Positions 10,576 to 33,788 of a DNA stretch of 64,000 nucleotides are shown here, in pieces; the first letter of the stretch is position 1; the number at the start of each line of letters is the position of its first letter. The translations under genes and the position numbers were made by a program. The stretch is taken from assembly GCF_032854445.1 (NCBI RefSeq), contig NC_088304.1, forward strand, positions 21,799,850 through 21,863,849, written 5' to 3'. The notes under the pieces are model-generated. The model was not told the origin of the DNA, made no database searches, and worked only from the letters and a program-made list of their open reading frames with translations. This stretch comes from Liolophura sinensis. Its lineage: Eukaryota > Mollusca > Polyplacophora > Chitonida > Chitonidae.

Positions 10576-13500
10576 TTACACATGCTTCAGCAAAGTTTCT
10601 TCACTGTTATTAATATCCTGTAAAGACTCACCCGTCGGATCATGGGGAACCGTGTTTACAAGATCCATGATGTCTTCAGTGTTGTAAACCACATGCATCT
10701 CACATGGACACGGGCCCTGACCAAACTTCTGGTTATTCTCGTTACCGTTGACGGGGCTGTCGCCTTCAGCGCTCCCTTTCATACAACCTTTGCAAATTAA
10801 GCGTCGATTTGTAGTACAATCCAAGGGGCCTAGTGATGTGTTGTCTGCCGTTGTTGTGTTATCGTTTATGGCCAACATGGAGTCGTCTAGGTTGTATTTG
10901 TCAGACTGGGAACGAGAGATATCGTCGGGGAGAAACGTAAAACTACTTTGACAAACCCTGTCCCTGGTAGCTTCAGTGCACTCTGTGTACATAGGATTAG
11001 TAGCAAATGATTCAACTTCTTTGTTGCAGATAGAGGTCTCCAACTTCGGTTTGCCCACGGTGTTATTCTGAGATAGCCTCGGAATAAGAGATCGACCCTC
11101 ATTATGCCCGATCACCAATATCCGGTCTCCGTGTGTTTCAGAACTGGTTGAGTTGCAAGGACTTACTCGCCCTGACACTGACGGGAGGGCTGTTAAGCGA
11201 GCAGCACCACAGATAAGGGCGTCAGCAGTTCCGTGAACCACATCGGTACAGTCATTCGATGGAAACGTACTGGCGGACTGGAAACGAAGGTCATTCATGT
11301 CAACCCTATCATCTGAGCAGGTACGCTCATCGGCTGAAGGCTGGCAGATCATATCTTCATGGCAGACTTCCTCCATTTCATTTACCCGGGATATTCCCTG
11401 ACTGGTTCGGTTGGGTCTTGATTGTATCCTGCTCTCCTGAGTTGCATGTGCCGATACAGGCCTTCTGTCGTCAGCCGATGGATGTGTGTCCTCAGAAATG
11501 TCATTAATGACATTATTCCCAGCTTCTTCTTCATCCTGTTGAAATGATATAAAAAAGCGGGTTTGACAGTGTTGGGACGGTCAATATTAGCTAAAATGTT
11601 GACCGTGATGTCTATTACTAACTATTATTAAACTATTATCTGCAGCACATTTTTTTTTAATCAGTAGGAAGGCATAGATTCTAGAATTTGGCTTAAAAAT
11701 GCTTGTTTGGGAAAAGCTGTATCTCTCTTTTTACATGTAATTTTTTACAAATAAACTGCTTTCCGAAAATTTTAAGCGAAAATATATTTCACAAGGTTTT
11801 TTTTGTTAGGTGCATGAATCAAAACCAAAGCTGCGTTACCTACGAAGGTAACCTTTACGTGTACGTTTATAGACTTCAATACAGGTTTCTCTCCGCCGCA
11901 CGTGGGAAGATCATCCAGAATTCTGCGGATAGTAGTGAGTTTTCCACGTGACTATCTGATTCACTCCCACCATAATTCAGGCCGTATGGAGTAAAACATC
12001 AAGTAAATAAATACATTAATTCAATACAGGTAAATTTCATTGGGTCTTCTAGGGCATTTGCCGCACAACCACTCAACATCGGTGGTTAGGTTTGAAATAA
12101 AATGACGTTTAGAATATTTCCTGTCAACTTTTTAGAAATGTGAAAATGAACATGCATGTAGTTTTGGGCCGGATGATTTTGGTCGTTAAGCGCAGCAATA
12201 TGGGATTTACAACTTTGCAAAAGAATACCCCGTTGTTCAACCTGTAGAATTCAAATAGTCAACAACTATGAGAAAACGAAATTAAACAGTAGCATGGGGA
12301 AAAGTCGAATTTATTGGCTTGATTTGTTTCCACAAATCAGGTTAGTTTGGGATAGTTAGCTTCAAAGGACACTGCTAAATTACCAAATCAGTGTTAAATT
12401 TCAACAACTTCGGCTTTTATTTTCTGTTGTCAATGGTGCTTGTGAATTAGAATGGGTAATGTCCCCCTTCGACGAATATATATTAAGATATTCCTACATA
12501 TTGCCAATCAGCGATCATCGACCTACCTGAACAAGCGGTGGTCCGTTCCTCTTGACACCTTTTCGGGACGGGTGACAGACGATTATGTACAGAATAAGTG
12601 CGAACAGCCCGGATACTATAACTACGAACCACATGCCCACGATACCATCATTACGCACGCACTCTCCACTGAATTCCACTGTGAAGAAAGGACACTTAGA
12701 GACACAAGTCTTCTGATTACAATGGACACAACTATTCTTGTCGGCCTCAAAGACAGTCGACTGGGGACATTTCGGTAAACATTGTTTCTGATAGGTGAAA
12801 TTTCGATCTGGCGGACATTCCTTAACACACAGATGGTTCGCTGTCATTGGAATATTTTCAGGACATCTGCTCTGACAAAGAGTCTGTCCCGGGAGGTGCA
12901 CTGTTTCCCTGGGACACTCCCCAAGACAGGCTTGATTTCCATCCTCGTGGTAAGGTGAACTTTCTGGGCACGACGCTAAACATTCTTGAAGAAAAGAAAA
13001 TGGCAAGTCATTTGGACAGGACGTCAAGCACGTCTTTCTTTGCCCCGCCACAAATGTTCCCGGTGGGCATTTGGCTACACATGTCTTATTGGCAGTGTAA
13101 TCGGGACAGTCTCGCACGCAGACGCCATTGTTACCAACATGTCTACAGGTGTTGCAGTTTTTGGGCACAGGCCCCTGGCAACCACTACACATTTTATCGC
13201 AGAAAATGCAGACCTGACCCGACCAGAAGTAACCGTGAGGACAATGGAGCAAGCATTGGTTCTGGAAAACCACATACGGACAATGCGATGTACATTGCCT
13301 GTTCACGGGATTTATGAAATAGAGTGTTTCCGGACACTGATACACGCATTTACCGCTAACGTGTGGTACTTTATGTGGACATTTGTCCCTGCATGACATC
13401 CCAAAGGAAAGGTGTTTGCATTTCTTCACACAAGTCGCTTTGTCAGTGAAGTATCCTGAAGGACATGTCTTCATACATTCACCGTTATACTCTACCAAAG

Positions 13501-14389
13501 ATTTGGGGCATATTTCCAGGCATTTCCTTTCGAAGCGGAGTTTCGGGCATTTAGTCACGCATATCCCGTGTAGAGAATAGGGCTCCGAAGAGGGGCACTG
13601 CTTTACGCATTTTCTGTTCCAGACGAATTGATCACCACACACAGTCTTACAATTATTACTGGATTGACATTCAGTCAGGCAATTTTGGTTATATATGACA
13701 GGTGCTTCCATTGGACAAACTGATACACAATGGCCATCATACCGGAATTTCGCACACGCATGGCAGCGGTGAGTTCCAGGTCCATAACACGTTTTACACT
13801 GAGAGTTGCACGTCTTACAAAACGGCAAATGAGAAGCGTTGGCGGGATAGAAACCAGACGGACATTGATCAACACAAGAGGACTTGAAGACGTAACCTGG
13901 ACAGTTGTCAGGCTTGATGCAGGTGGCAGATGTGTCACGAACATAACCCACGGGGCATTTTGAAACACAGGACCGTCCCAGACGAGTAAAGCGACAAGAC
14001 GAGCAGTCCGTATTGGACGGTCCAAAACAGACGTCGCAATCATGGTGGCACTCCACACACAACCTATTATAACCTTCGAAATAGCCTTTGGGACATCCTG
14101 TCATACACACACGTGATCCGTTAAGGTAGTACATACCGTCACAACTGTCCAGGCAGTTTCCCGGGTAACAGCCGACATATCTATGACTTAAACAGGGCAT
14201 TTGTAGCTTGATGTACTTGTCACTACAATCCCCACCCCACTTAGAACATGACCACCGCTCACGCTTACAAACACAGCTGTTTGTGCGCCAATCGTGGGAA
14301 ACTAACTCCGGGCAAATTGCTTCAAACTGTTCATGAAAAAGGTAAACGCAAAAATTTAGTTGCTCGTCTATATCAGACATGGGGTCCAA
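10576..14389 (-). CDS. Furin-like cysteine-rich single-pass membrane protein (2 visible exons, 5' end incomplete)
   Basis: Two exons join in phase 0: complement(12527..14389), with donor CAG|GTAGGT, and complement(10576..11535), with acceptor TTTCAACAG. Together they read 940 codons from the first in-frame Met. The ectodomain (about residues 30-580) is packed with cysteines. Near residues 90-220 there are furin-like/growth-factor-receptor Cys-rich modules (CxxCxxxC..GP....C..C pattern), followed by about a dozen shorter CP-rich repeats and one more furin-like module (CDKMCSGCQGP). One hydrophobic helix lies at about 583-605, followed by basic residues. The cytoplasmic tail of about 335 residues is Ser/Thr/Asp-rich with no domain I recognise; it has no kinase. 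The open frame lacks a signal peptide. A strong acceptor (pyrimidine tract then GAACAG) ends at 14327, so the true exon probably starts at 14326 and an upstream signal-peptide exon is missing. An AATAAA lies at complement(10459..10464). Function unknown; probably a surface receptor or adhesion protein. Confidence 0.75.
11894..12022 (+). mobile_element. Decayed SINE A in the intron of the Cys-rich gene
   Basis: CACGTGGGAAGAT, CCACCATAAT and GGAGTAAAACATCAAGTAAATAAATA remain. Confidence 0.5.
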
Positions 14390-14391
14390 TA

Positions 14392-14605
14392 TATTGTATT
14401 TAATATCACTTCACACACTTTTACCTAATGCTGCAGAACCCGTGGTGCTAGGGGTGTATGTAACATACCATTATTTAAGCATTTGTTTGCATATAAAAAA
14501 AACTAATTGATGAAGATTGACAAGAGGCCGTACTTCACCGGATACGTGAGATTTGCAGTTTGCCAACTATAACACTGTTATCGCTATTGTCGTTTTACTG
14601 TCTGT
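14392..14605 (-). repeat. Dispersed repeat family D abutting the Cys-rich gene
   Basis: Minus strand: CAGTGTTATAGTTGGCAAAC to CCCCTAGCACCACGGG and a GTGATATTAA end at about 14394-14408. The repeat runs to within a few bases of the first Met codon of the Cys-rich open frame, so that Met is probably not the natural start. Confidence 0.65.
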
Positions 14606-14644
14606 GCTATAGTTATTTGTATTCTAATTTATCTAAACACAAAT

Positions 14645-14848
14645 TATTTATTTATTTGATTGGTGTTTTACGCCGTACTCAAGAATATTTCACTTATACG
14701 ACGCCGGCAAGCACTATGGTATGGGAGGAATTCAGGCACAGCCCGGGGGAAAACCACGACTATCCGTTACTGGCAGACTTTCCAACGTACCGTCGGAGAG
14801 GAAGCTAGCATGAGCTGGATTCACCGTGACCGCATTGGTGATTCCTGG
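14645..14848 (-). mobile_element. SINE A, nearly full body
   Basis: TTTATTTGATTGGTGTTTTA through CCGCATTGGTGA on the plus strand, i.e. inverted tail to head. Confidence 0.8.
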
Positions 14849-15121
14849 ATCATTTGAACGTGAACTGAACTAAATTCACGCACAAAATATTAAATCAATA
14901 TATTGCATGGCCGTGAAAACAGAAAATTCTTGTATCACAGATAGATTCTTATGTATTCTTAATTGTTAAATATTTTATTGGGCCTCAAACGTTGCTTGAT
15001 GATTTGAATTTTTAATATTTTAATCATGTTTAGTCATGTAAATTAGTATGGAACGACTTGGACTTTGCATTTATCCGCATTACCATTACTGAGACCATCA
15101 TTAGGTTGACGTCTAGTATAC

Positions 15122-15186
15122 GAGTGAGTGAGTGAGTGATTGGGGTTTAACATCGTACTTAACAATTTTTCAGTCATATGTCGACG
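15122..15186 (-). mobile_element. SINE B 3' fragment
   Basis: GAGTGAGTGAGTGATTGGGG + TTTAACATCGTACTTAACAA, the inverted 3' end. Confidence 0.7.
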
Positions 15187-15189
15187 ATC

Positions 15190-16131
15190 TAGTATATGGA
15201 GGTCTGTTTCAAAGCATAGATTTGAACGGATTACACTCCACTTCCAACGTTCATCATTTATTCCTAGTATCTGCTATTATTAAAAAATATATATGAAAAG
15301 TATTTTCATATTTAAGTTAAAGTTATTAATGCAAAACTTCAGCTCAGTATCTAACGTAATGAAGTCGTGAATTTGGTGATCAACGGTAATTAATATGCAC
15401 CCATAGCATAGATGACGGAACGTGTCATTGTGTTTTATATGTCTGTAAAATTTCAGTTCAAAACGTGCACTTTTTGAGACACCACCCATAACCTTCACCT
15501 AAAAATTGATTCTATAGTCTACTTCTTATAGCCAGTCGCCTAGCAGCCATGCTGGCTAGCAAAGCCGCCTTTAGTCGGTGGCACAAAAGAAAAAAAGTTC
15601 TACACGTGGATATGTTGGAAGTCGGTATTGTTGCACAGAAAACGAAACTAGAACACTTTTTCTAATTCATAATGTTAAACTGCATAAGCTCGGTTTTCGA
15701 TGGCATGAACTCATACGGCCGCTGACTTCATAATTATTCAAAAACCGGTGGCATGCTGGACCAAACCCACGGGGGTGAAGGGAGTCCCTATTTCAGACCA
15801 TGACAATGTAAATGTCGTTGAGAAGTGCTGCGTTGTTTGTATCTTAAAACAAACAGCCGCATGATTACTGTCTGCCTAAACGGCATGTGTACTGACTACA
15901 TGTAGCGACACTAATGCAACTGACAGTATTCTGACAGCAAACTCTGTACAAAAGCTAACCACACTGCTGAAATAAAACACGTGGTATTTAGGTCGTGAAG
16001 ATTACTCAGTCATAACTATTTGAGTATAGAAGAGCGTTTCATTTCATTAGCAAAAAGCACTGAATATAACAAGTTTTTAAATCCATTTTACGACGAGACT
16101 ATCACGCGTAGGGATATGGTGCTATAGGAGG
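15190..16131. other. No gene seen
   Basis: Unique-looking AT-rich sequence with only short open frames. Confidence 0.5.
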
Positions 16132-16856
16132 AATGGTTGCTCTGTCAGCTAGCTGGCTTTGTCACGTGACTTTGAATTATGGTTCAATAAGAAGAATGGT
16201 TGCTCTGTCAGCTAGCTGGCTTTGTCACGTGACTTTGAATTATGGTTCAATAAGAAGAATGGTTGCTCTGTCAGCTAGCTGGCTTTGTCACGTGACTTTG
16301 ACTTATGGTTCAATAAGAAGAATGGTTGCTCTGTCAACTAGCTGGCTTTGCCACGTGACTTTGAATTATGGTTCACTAAGAAGAATGGTTGCTCTGTCAA
16401 CTAGCTGGCTTTGTTACTGGTAACTGATGCAACGTGACTGAATTATGGTTCAATAAGAAGAATGGTTACTCTGTTAGCATTGCCCAGTGAGTCAGCTAGC
16501 TGGCTTTGTTACTGGTAACTGATGTAACGTAACTCTGGATTATGGTTCAATAAGAAGAATGGTTGCTCTGTCAACTAGCTGGCTTTGTTACTGGTAACTG
16601 AAGTAACGTGACTCTGGATTATGATTCAATAAGAAGAATGGTTGCTCTGTCAACTAGCTGGCTTTGTTACTGGCAACTGAAGTAACGTGACTCTGGATTA
16701 TGGTTCAATTAGAAGTATGGTTGCTCTGTCAGCTAGCTGGCTTGGTTACTGGTTACTGATGTAACGTGACTCTGGATTATGGTTCAATAAGAAGTATGGT
16801 TGCCCTGTCAGCTAGCTGGCTTGGTTACTGGTTACTGATGTAACGTGACTCTGGAT
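16132..16856. repeat. 63-bp and longer tandem array with E-box palindromes, about 10 units
   Basis: The first units are exactly 63 bp and contain GTCAGCTAGCTGGC and then GTCACGTGAC (16161, 16224, 16287; GCCACGTGAC at about 16350). Later units are longer and replace the E-box with TTACTGGTAACTGATG. The open frame across the first units reflects the multiple-of-3 period. Confidence 0.9.
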
Positions 16857-17439
16857 ATAACAAACGCATTTTACGACAAAACTTTCAGTATCGATCCACC
16901 AATATTCAGCTTCACAGAACCTATGGTTTCCAGGTGACCTTTGTAAATGGCAAAAAAAAAAAACGCTGCACAGCTGCGAAAATTAATTGCAGTGTACAAG
17001 CAAATTGTCTATTGTATGAAAAACAAATTCGTTGTCAGTAGGACAAACTACATTTAACTGGTGGAGTCTTTATCAAAATTCAATCAATTGACCATGTGTC
17101 TTAAACGACCAACAACGAGCGTCCACCTATCTGAATACAATTTTTAAGCCTGTTCATACAAAACAATTTTCAAGGCATTCGGACTAGCTCTTTTTTCCCC
17201 AGATTTCCATAAATTTCCAATAAGGCGTTTAGAAGGTTCACAAGTGAGTAAAGTTTTATACAACAGCAGGTAGCCCAAGCCATTTGGTGATGAACATTGT
17301 CGAGAGTTAATAGCTATGTTATACAATTTTTTCGCAAAACGACAAAAGTAGTTGTCAGATAAAAAAAAGACTATCATCAAAGCAAGAATAATAGGCTTCC
17401 AGCTTTCAGCTTGGATGTCTAAGTATAGATTTACAGGAT

Positions 17440-17640
17440 AAAGTGTTCAACCAGAGCAGCGACGACAGCGTGATAATTGGCAAATGGGCACGATTCTTTG
17501 TCAGTCTACCTCAGTTAGGGTTTTGATCTGATCGCTAATAAAAATGCTTAAATAGTATGATTTCAGGCCCCTATCACCATGACTTAATAATGCATGTAAT
17601 TGGGTAAAAAAAGGGAATACAGAGATGTTAAATGCAATTT
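17440..17640 (+). repeat. Dispersed repeat family D
   Basis: AACCAGAGCAGCGACGACAG to ACAGAGATGTTAAATGCAAT. Confidence 0.65.
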
Positions 17641-17644
17641 ACTT

Positions 17645-19384
17645 AATTCAGAGAAAATAGTATGCTACGTAAATAACTATAACTAAATACAAATATTGTA
17701 CTTACCAGCTTTGGAAAACTAAACAGCACAATAAGTAGGCCAAGATTCCCTGTAGCTCTTGGTGTATGCATGTCTCCTCAGTATTTGAAAACTGTGCCCT
17801 GAAAAGAAACCTCCCGTTGATTTGATGTCGTTAACATACACGAGTTCGTTTTTCAGCTGTGTAATTCCACAGATTCCGTTGGTTTTCTTGATTTCTGTTG
17901 ATCCTGGTTTTTATTGACAAAGAACTGCTGGCTTGCCGATAGCTTGATAGGCATCGATAGAACCGACCCGTAAAGAAAATGAAAACGTGGACAATGGTTT
18001 CGTGGAGTTGATGGTCACACACGTCATAAATATCCGCTAGACGCGCACTATATTTGCAAAGTCTTGCGTGATAGGCCAGTACTTGATTTTTGCTGGTGGA
18101 TTCAGATCTTGAGTAACAATTTTCCTTTAAATTGGCTTTGTGAGAACTGCAATGGAATTAGATAAAGGTAAACTTTTCAGTCATTATTCCAAAACATTCA
18201 ACATTCTATCTGATATCTACATAATCTTGCTAAAGCCAAAGAAATCCCCAAAATGAAACATATTGTCAAATGAAAGGCCATATTGTCCATAAGTAATTTG
18301 AAAAAATTCTAAAAAAATAAACCCAACTATTTTCTAGGACAGTTTGCAGTAATTTTTCATCTGACATATACTTCATTGTAGTGTTTTCCTGGCCTTAAAT
18401 ATTTAGAAGTAGATGTAAATTTAGCCAATTGTGTTTACGTGTATCAGTGAGTCGACCGCCTAAGACATATGCATCTTATCTGCAGCTCTTCATAAAACCC
18501 TTTATCAAAGAACAACATATAACTATGTACTTATAAAACTGATGTGATTCATGATTCAAGGACAAAGCCATTTTCCTCAAAATATTCATAATTCAAAAAG
18601 TAAAACTTTTACTCTAAAAATATAACTCAAATGTTAAACCTTTAGCACATTGGATAGTATAATAGCTAGGAAATTAAAAAAAATTACAGGTGTGTCTTAG
18701 TATCAAACGAATTACACTTTCGCATTTTCAACTTCAAGAGTTATCAGCTGTAAGTCTTGAAAAGTTAATTGAAAGCATAACTGGAAATTATTATATTCAG
18801 CAGCATAAAGTAAAGCATATTTATTTTTCAAAAAAAAATAAAATAAAAACAAGAGTGGATCAAAGTTATTGACTGAAGTCATGCCGTCACAACTGATAGC
18901 CATAAGTGTTTGACGAAATACCTGCTTGTATTCTAATCATCCTGTGTTCTAACACTTGTTTGCGCATGTGTAAGAAGAATCATGTCGTATCAGCATGACG
19001 TCATCATTTTGGCAAAACTAGCGACTGACAAGCTTGTGAGATAAAATTTGTGGAGTGGATTTCAGTATTTTTCTGCTAATTCACAAGGGCCTTTAACAGA
19101 AAATCATGATATTTTTGTGGAAACTTTCAATGAGTTTTAGCAGAATTTTATCCTGGAGGTCCAACATGTTTTAATTTTGTGCAGTTAATACCTATATAAC
19201 GTAAAATACTCACTCATATTAATATTTCTGGTCCACACTGCTCATAGTGCTTAGTTGTAAAATGTTTGCTCTGACTGCAGCCGGCTTGCTTTGTCCATTT
19301 CAATGTACGGCCACACAGATGTATGGTGAACTGGGTTAACCACAGCAGACATAAGAATTTGATACAGTTATTTTAAAAATAGTT
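17645..19384. other. No gene seen
   Basis: AT-rich DNA with short open frames only; no domain or repeat family recognised. Confidence 0.5.
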
Positions 19385-19570
19385 TGAGTGCTCTGGAAAA
19401 TTCAGGGTAGATTCCCCGAGTATTCCCTGTCCCATACTTGTTTCTATCTCTCCACGTCCTCTCTCTGTCTCGTCTCTCTGGAAAATTCAGGGTAGATTCC
19501 CTGAATATTCCCTGTCCTATATTTGTTTCTCTGAACCACCCAACAATCTCTCTCTCTCTCTCTCTCTCCA
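19385..19570. repeat. Duplicated ~60-bp segment followed by (CT)n
   Basis: CTCTGGAAAATTCAGGGTAG and the following ~40 bases occur at about 19391 and again at about 19478. A CT microsatellite follows at about 19548-19569. Confidence 0.7.
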
Positions 19571-20449
19571 GCATCCTTTGTCAACCAACTGGAGGTCAGA
19601 GCGCCCTCTGTCTAGCTTTCATCACACACTTGACACGAAAAAGAATTACTGGGAAATTTTGTAGGCCGCATTTAGACGACCTACTGTATAGCTGACTCAA
19701 AAACCCTGACGAGTTACACCCTGTTACAGCTTAACTGGACTACAGCCATAGACTATTTAACTATCGTTATGTTTGCTCAGCCGACTACACTGATCGCGAT
19801 TTTCATGATCGGGTGCACTGAACTAGCTGACATGGCATGAAAACAAGCAGGTGGATTCCCACGGAAAACACATGTACTCGCTCACTGAATATCTCCTCTA
19901 GTTGAGCAGAAGTGCTGTTTTCGCCAAAGACTTAATGCGATCACTGAATGACCGACTGCAGTGTTAAAGTCACTAGGCAAGCCGACCCGTGAGTTAACCA
20001 TTGTGCGTGCCACCGCATATTGCGTGGAGATTACACCAGGTAAGTTGTGTTTTATTATATCAAAAGCACAATACGTGTACTAATTATGGTAGTGTAATTT
20101 AGGTATTTGGTAAACAGCAGGTAAAGGTAACCAGGGGTAGGCCAGGGGAAACAATCAAACTTCGCCAGCCACCCAACAAACTATCCTGACTAAAATTACC
20201 GAGCCTGGGCTGGATTCGAAACGGTTATCTCTCTAGCGAAGATTTCGATGTCTCCCGGTACAAGTTTTAAGATGCATAAACCAAGGAGGGTCTTTCAGTT
20301 GATTTAATTTAATAGGTTAAACCATTCACATCGGTTTAAGTACCTCCATCTGTGTCCATATAAACATTTTTTATCTTTTTCGTCATTGTTATAAAGCTAT
20401 TGTAATATGAGATAGGTACACTATTGCATGTACTTTCTTCATATATTGT

Positions 20450-20590
20450 GGGAAGGTCTGGCAGCAACCTGCGGATGGCCGTGGGTTTCCCCCGGGCTCT
20501 GCCTGTTCCTCCCACCATAATGCTGGCCGCCGTCGTAAGAGTGAAATATTTTTGAGTACGGCGTAAAACACAAATCAAATAAATCAAATC
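20450..20590 (+). mobile_element. SINE A, 5'-truncated
   Basis: GTGGGAAGGTCTGGCAGCAA to GCGTAAAACACAAATCAAAT. Confidence 0.8.
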
Positions 20591-20611
20591 TTTATATGTT
20601 AATTGGTCGTG

Positions 20612-20711
20612 AGCTCTTTATGCCCGATTTCCTCCACCATAATGCTGGGTGCTGTCGTGCAAAGTGAAATACTCTTAAGCGCGGCGTAGAACTCCAATCA
20701 AATAAATAAAT
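20612..20711 (+). mobile_element. SINE A 3' fragment
   Basis: CCTCCACCATAATGCTGG to GAACTCCAATCAAATAAATA, right behind another copy in the same orientation. Confidence 0.75.
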
Positions 20712-22249
20712 GATATTAATTTTTTTGAACTCATTTGAATAATCTAGATGGGCTACACATGTTAAGTCGTTTAGTAAATTCTTCAGAGTTGTTTTCCTTT
20801 TTGCTATTTTCATTTTCTAAAGTCGCTATTAATTTCTAAACAGCAACAGGCTTAAGCTTACAGAGTATGAAGTATATGGGGGCGCTATGGAGTTTGCCAC
20901 CGACTAAGACAAGGAATGTATGGGATTCGGTTTACGTGAATGTATCACTGCTACTACATGTATTTGTTTTAATTTATATAAAGCTTTTTTTACGATTGTG
21001 GACGGCAGCGTGTGCGCATTTTTTACACCTGTCACATTGTTTTGATAGCTAAATTGAGACCTTTGTTGTAGTCCTTATGTAGCCTAGTAATTAATTAATT
21101 ACATTACGTATTGTTTCTGTTCATTCTTTATTTAATTTAATGCTTCATTGATCTATAGAGGATTGCCCACATCCAGTGGCCACGATGTGCTTTCTTCAAC
21201 AGGACGATTTACATTTAATTACAACATTTAGAAAATAATATCTACTAATTTACAGTTATGAACAAAAACATAACTTTACAAGTATCTGTTTATAAAATAA
21301 AATAAAATAAAACAAACGAAATGAAAGCTTTAAGCCTTACAGATATTCAAAATGGAAATTGTGATCAATTACATATCATTATGTTAAACCTTAGGTTGGA
21401 ATAAATAAATAGTATTGTCTATATAGGTATATATAGACATCATTTGTAGAATGTAATACCAATTGTGAACATTGATTCGCCATAATGGCTGAGTCTGTTG
21501 GCAGGTAATTATGGACAATTTCAAATAATTTAAAATTGTCTGAGCGTTCCTTATCTTCAGATCCGAAACGCCGAACTTTATATAAGTATTTAGAACTGGA
21601 ATACAATGTTGGGATTATTATTTTTCTGACTAAAAATTTGGAGCGTTTTTTTTTTCTTTCTAGAAAACAGCTGATCAGACATTTATGAAACCTGTTTCAG
21701 ATAAGAAAGGTTTTGCACCTTATCTTTTGGAAACATTTGATCACATGGATTTAGTGAAAACCAAAAAAAAAAAAAAAAAAAATTGGCTGACGCCAATGAG
21801 CAGGAACTGAGACTGCAGTTGCATAAATCCTTCAGTTTGTTCACGAGGACTTTCTCGGTGGGAAATTGTATAAGCTTTGTATTTCGCTGTGGGAAAAAAT
21901 TTATCTGATACTCATTTGAAGGCTGATTCCTAGCATGCAATTTTTGCAAAATCGGACGTGACATCCGCGTAACCGGAAGTGGGTATTTCTCCTAAACAAA
22001 TAAAAGTAGAGACGCTGTCTTAGGGCCTAACACCATTCTAAGGCAAGAGTGCAAATTTCACATGACTTCTTCATCAAGAACCTTATTTCCTGGTATGTAC
22101 ATTTTGTCGCAAATTGCAACAGAACGTAATTTCCACTATACTTGCAGGTCAAGTGACAAAAACTGTTACTGTTCGGGTTTTACAATCTATGTTGTAGTCT
22201 TTTATATTGTGGTTAATATGTGGTCAAAATTTTGCATTCCCTCAACAGG

Positions 22250-22281
22250 AAGGACGCACCGGATGTTCACATAATTAAACC
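22250..22281 (+). other. 5'UTR part of the TIR gene's first visible exon
   Basis: A pyrimidine-containing tract ending CCCTCAACAG lies just before 22251, about 30 bases ahead of the ATG. This suggests that a non-coding upstream exon is spliced in here. The upstream exon and promoter were not located. Confidence 0.35.
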
Positions 22282-33722
<11,441 letters not shown>

Positions 33723-33782
33723 CCAAGAATTGGCCGCTGGTAACCATCTAACAGGATTTGACACAAAAGTAGGATTATTTCC

Positions 33783-33788
33783 AATAAA
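33783..33788 (+). promoter_or_regulatory. Candidate polyadenylation signal of the TIR gene
   Basis: AATAAA about 60 bases after the TAG stop at 33720-33722, giving a short 3'UTR. Confidence 0.45.

Larger units (their letters stand above)
19571..22249. other. Upstream region of the TIR gene, no coding exon seen
   Basis: Holds two SINE A fragments (20450-20711) and a poly-A run near 21765-21780. The TIR gene's promoter and any non-coding first exon are presumably here but were not located. Confidence 0.4.

Noticed and set aside
12452..13963. Several plus-strand frames of up to 156 codons
   Set aside because: Antisense shadows of the Cys-rich ectodomain exon.
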